A model generated the notes under the pieces. That model saw nothing but the letters and a program-made list of their open reading frames with translations. It did not search any database and was not told where the DNA came from. Source: Whitmania pigra (Eukaryota; Annelida; Clitellata; Hirudinida; Haemopidae). From it: a stretch of 64,000 nucleotides of DNA. Positions 60,482-64,000 of this stretch are shown here, one piece after another. Position 1 is the first letter of the stretch, and each line of letters begins with the position of its first letter. The position numbers and the translations under genes were made by a program. The stretch is from positions 1,577,501-1,641,500 of the forward strand of contig JAJTWR010000263.1 in assembly GCA_021613335.1 (NCBI GenBank), written 5' to 3'.

Positions 60482-61384
60482 GACTTATTAACTTGATAAA
60501 ATCCGATGCAACAACTTCAAGCGAAGGACCACAATACGCAAAAAATTCCAATATGGCTTGTACCCACGCGCTGAGCGTCACGTGACCACCCCGCCACACA
60601 AAAGCATCGAGGCAGGCTTAGAATTTTGAAAAAGAAAATGAATTTCAAAAATTCAAAATTTAAAATCGTTCCATTTTTAAATCAAGACTAATAAAATGTA
60701 TTAATGAGTTTATTAGAAGCATTGATAAAATAAACGAGCCAACAGAACTGGGCACAAATACTTGGAATTATTTGGGGTCACTGTTCAGATAGAAATCAGA
60801 TAAGATTGCTCTTCGGCGCATCTACCTTCATTTGCACCACGTATTTGTAGGAGGCATATTTGTAGAATCCTTCAAATTGCAAATATTTTCGCAATAATAT
60901 TATGTGACAATGTTTACTTAGCTTTAAGTGTACTTTGCCTACTTGCTTAGTTTCTAAGCATACTAATTTTATCTAAGCATTTTAATTAATTATGTACTTA
61001 TGGTAATGTAATTAGGTACACATTTACCTGAATTCATTTAAGTATTTAAATATTCTTTACAGGAAGAGTTCTGTGAATAAATTTACTAAATTTGCAATTT
61101 AAAATACTCTTTGTATTTGTTGAGAACGAAGAAAGTAAACACAATTTATGAATTTAAATTAGCTATTAAAAAGCTGAATATACCCACAAAAATAGATTAT
61201 TCAAATAACAATCAAATAAACACAACTTTCCAAACAAATGCTAATTGCTCAAACAAGCACGTCAGAATTGTTTTGGAAATCGGCATGATAAGCGAGACTT
61301 GTTTCGGGTTCTTAATTCTGAAACAGCCACAAACATCTCTCATACAGAAATATTGTTATCTTCCATCTTAATAACATCACCATT
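60482..61384. promoter_or_regulatory. Divergent lamin/ClpX promoter region
   Basis: 0.9 kb between head-to-head genes. A locally GC-richer patch (60560-60600) about 100 bp upstream of the lamin ATG contains the palindrome GTCACGTGAC at 60577-60586, an extended E-box identical to the bHLH-Zip (USF/TFE/CLEAR) consensus. The rest is AT-rich; an open stretch 61111-61371 shows no domain. Confidence 0.55.
60577..60586. promoter_or_regulatory. Extended E-box GTCACGTGAC
   Basis: Perfect 10-bp palindrome in the only GC-rich part of the divergent spacer. bHLH-Zip factors bind this sequence in other animals; use here is inference from sequence and position. Confidence 0.5.
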
Positions 61385-64000
61385 ATGTTACTACCCAGCA
61401 TGAGGAGCTTAACCAATGTGACCCTTTGCAACAGGGCCAGGAGCCTATCTTCCCACTTTCAAAATATAAATAAGATATCTAGAGGTGAATGGATAGTTTT
61501 TTTTTAAGTCAATAATAGAATAAGTTATTAATATTTACTCGTTACCTCTATATTTATTTCGTCCAGTGAAACCCTCAGAAATGACTCCACTATCATGCAA
61601 ACACACGTGCATAAAGACAGGTTCTACAAATTTCGATTCACGTCAAATCTCCACGATGTGCTCAAGGTGGGAATGCATTTAATAACCCCAAAAATACACT
61701 CAAACATATTTGTCATATTTATAGAATGACAAGGGTTCTCAAGAAAGATTGGAACTTAGAAAATCCATTTCTTCTCAAGCCATCGACTGCTAGAATCCAA
61801 AATGAGAAATTTATTTCCAAAAAACCTGGATCTATTTCAAGAAAAGGAGGCAACGAAAGTGGTGATTGCAGACGTTATTGTCCAAAGTGCGGATCAGGAA
61901 AACTAAAGATGAACGTGGATCTCGGTGATTTTGATTTAAGTAGTTGTGGGTGTGGTGCAGAAGTTTCACATGTTTCATACATAATCGACTAAAAATGTGT
62001 AACTGAAATCCTTTAATTGAAAGCTTTGTGCATATTTCAGTTATAAGCTTAAGTTTTTAGTATTAGGTAGTCAATCATTGTTTAACTAATTTATAGGAAC
62101 AGATTTCGTAAAATGCGATGAATGTCAGTACATCTTTAGTTTGAATCCAGTAAAAGCCCAGCAAGACGACGTTTCGTCACATAAAGTTCTGCCTTCTCCA
62201 TCACAGGTTGCCACGAAATAAGCATATTATATTTGAAAGTCTAGGCACTTTTATTCTGTTCAGCACATTTATGTAATTTTCAAATCGTTATAGAAATTAT
62301 TGAAACAATTAAACATGTTTGAAATATATAGAAATGTTTAAGATATCTACTTTTCTGAACGAGTTCGTTGTTGGACAAGATTATCCCAAGAAGGTTTTGT
62401 CTGTCGCCCTCTATAATCACTACAAAAAAATTTTTCACAACGCAAGAGCCTGTAATCAGTGCAACACCAAGAAAACTGCAAGAAAAAAGTCTTTCTTCCC
62501 CCATAATAATAATAATCAAGACAACTCGGGTGAGTCTGACTTCATTTGATAAGATGTCATAAGTAGAAATGTAAGCTTATAGTTACAGTAATCATTGTTA
62601 ATAATAATTGTAATAATATATTTATTTATAAAGTGCCTTAAGCGCTTTTGATTATTCACCATTAAGAGAAACAAATGTTTTTTAAATATAGAATTATTGC
62701 ATCAATTGTTTCGAAAAACACATCTTTTATTCAGTATATTCGCAATTCAGAACATTTTAAAGTTCGAGGATGTTTTTGAAATAATAACCTTTAACTGACA
62801 ACACTGATATATTTGTGAATCCTTTTAGAGTTGCTTAATTTAAAATCATTAAACATCTTCCAGTCGAATGCAGGAACATAAGAAACAGTTTGTGGATTGA
62901 TCTAATACTTGTCTCGTTGACAGTGTTCCTATCGAAGCTCAAGTTAAATCTGAACATTTCAAACGGAAGTCTCATGAAGGTCGATGACTTTGAACCACAA
63001 GATGACCAAACTGCTCAGCTTCAAGAAGATGTCGCTTTTAAAACACGTCTCGATAAAAGCAACATTGTCTTGGTCGGACCCACTGGAAGCGGAAAAACGT
63101 TCATGATGAGAACTTTGGCCAAGTATTTGGATGTGCCTTTTGCCATTTCAGACTGCACCACTCTGACGCAAGCTGGTTATGTGGGAGAGGATGTTGAATC
63201 CGTTGTACAGAGGCTTCTACAAGCTGCAGATTACGACGTGGAAAGAGCTCAAAAAGGTTTAAGTTTTCCAAGGATCTATACCAAAATATTTCTTTAAGAT
63301 AATCGGTGATTCAACATAAATAGTTATGAAATGCAGTTGATTAATATGTTTTAAAAAGCTAGAAATGAAATAATAAGTAATCGATCGATTATAGGTATTA
63401 TATTCCTGGATGAAATTGACAAAATCTGCAGCATGAAAGTCATGAGCAACATGAGGGATGTTGGTGGTGAAGGAGTTCAGCAGGTTGAATACTTTACTTT
63501 TCAGTAACATCTTTCATTATCAAATAAAATAAATATATTCGGATGTAAAACTATAATCGATTTAAAGCACCTAATTATAACTTAGGAAGCACCAGTTAGC
63601 ATCGATTGTAAATAAACATAATAACACACTAATTGGTTAAGTACTAACGTATTTTTCTGAAGGGGTTGTTAAAGCTACTCGAAGGAACAACGGTCAACGT
63701 GCCTGAGTCTAAATCATCGAAATCGAGGGAAACGATTACCATCGACACGACGAACATCTTGTTTATCGGGTCTGGAGCTTTTGACGGACTGTCTGACATC
63801 ATAAAACATAGAAAACTTCTCAAGGTAATTCATGAAGACGAATGCTATTGAGTTAAATAAGCAACCACTATTTAGGTTTACTCAATGTCATTATTCTCGT
63901 TCTTATTGCTAACGTCAGAATCTTGGGTTCGATGTACAAATGAAAAACGTTGACGGATCAGAAAACGATGACTGGTTCCTCACCCAGCTAGAGTCGAAAG
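61385..64000 (+). CDS. CLPX: Mitochondrial ClpX-like AAA+ unfoldase (3' part outside window)
   Basis: Exons seen: 61385-61484, 61567-61666, 61725-61924, 62097-62206, 62332-62529, possibly 62829-62870, 62924-63256, 63395-63483, 63663-63824, and 63919 to the window end. The N-terminus is basic and Ser/Arg-rich ([20 protein letters not shown]), fitting a mitochondrial presequence. A C4 zinc-binding domain follows (CPKC...CDEC), then [20 protein letters not shown], Walker A GPTGSGKT, the pore loop GYVGED, Walker [30 protein letters not shown] and [20 protein letters not shown]. ClpX unfolds substrates for ClpP in the matrix. The linker between zinc domain and AAA+ core differs from vertebrates, and I could not join exons 62206/62332 and 62529/62924 cleanly in frame; a small exon may be missing. 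Sensor 2 and the IGF loop lie beyond the window. Confidence 0.88.

Overview
The window is AT-rich nuclear DNA from an invertebrate animal. The evidence is split genes with GT-AG introns of about 60 nt to more than 1 kb, AATAAA signals, metazoan gene families (nuclear lamin, LMBR1, CDC16, RABL3, SLC26A11), a CR1-like LINE, tRNA-derived SINEs and a heavy load of hAT transposons. Poly-triplet and tetranucleotide repeats are abundant. I cannot fix the phylum. A lophotrochozoan such as an annelid fits the texture but is only a guess.

Layout. 1-12.6 kb is a transposon yard around one leucine-rich-repeat gene (6.3-10.1 kb). It holds a hAT relic split by a TTA-flanked element; a 1.07 kb hAT-type element with huge modular inverted repeats and an 8-bp target duplication; a hAT with 8-bp duplication inside an intron of the LRR gene; and a hAT nested in another hAT, both with perfect 8-bp duplications. 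12.6-22.9 kb has no recognisable host gene, only microsatellites, minisatellites, one hAT relic and one LINE tail. 23.0-24.8 kb is a complete RABL3-like small GTPase gene (8 exons). 26.4-28.5 kb is a three-exon LRR/Ig membrane protein. 29.7-30.9 kb (minus) is a protein that looks like the aerolysin/ETX-MTX2 fold. 32.8-34.2 kb (minus) is a single-exon FLYWCH-MULE transposase-derived ORF with altered catalytic residues. 35.5-37.8 kb holds a hAT with 8-bp duplication, a CR1 3' end and a 5'-truncated SINE.

From 38 kb on the window is gene-dense: an SLC26A11-like sulfate/anion transporter (minus, 22 exons, 684 aa modelled), divergent from an LMBR1-family receptor (plus, 3 coding exons); CDC16/APC6 of the anaphase-promoting complex (plus, 16 exons, 597 aa); a nuclear lamin (minus, 11 exons, 601 aa); and, divergent from the lamin, a mitochondrial ClpX-like AAA+ unfoldase whose 3' part runs off the window. 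These are unrelated housekeeping genes; only the head-to-head arrangements (SLC26A11/LMBR1 and lamin/ClpX) suggest shared promoter regions.

The most interesting material is the transposon architecture (intact target duplications, nesting, modular terminal inverted repeats), the lamin without a visible CaaX box, the MULE-derived ORF with lost catalytic residues, and the aerolysin-like gene. I found no clearly new biological system. Exon models were built by hand from reading-frame continuity, splice sites and remembered family sequence, not by alignment.
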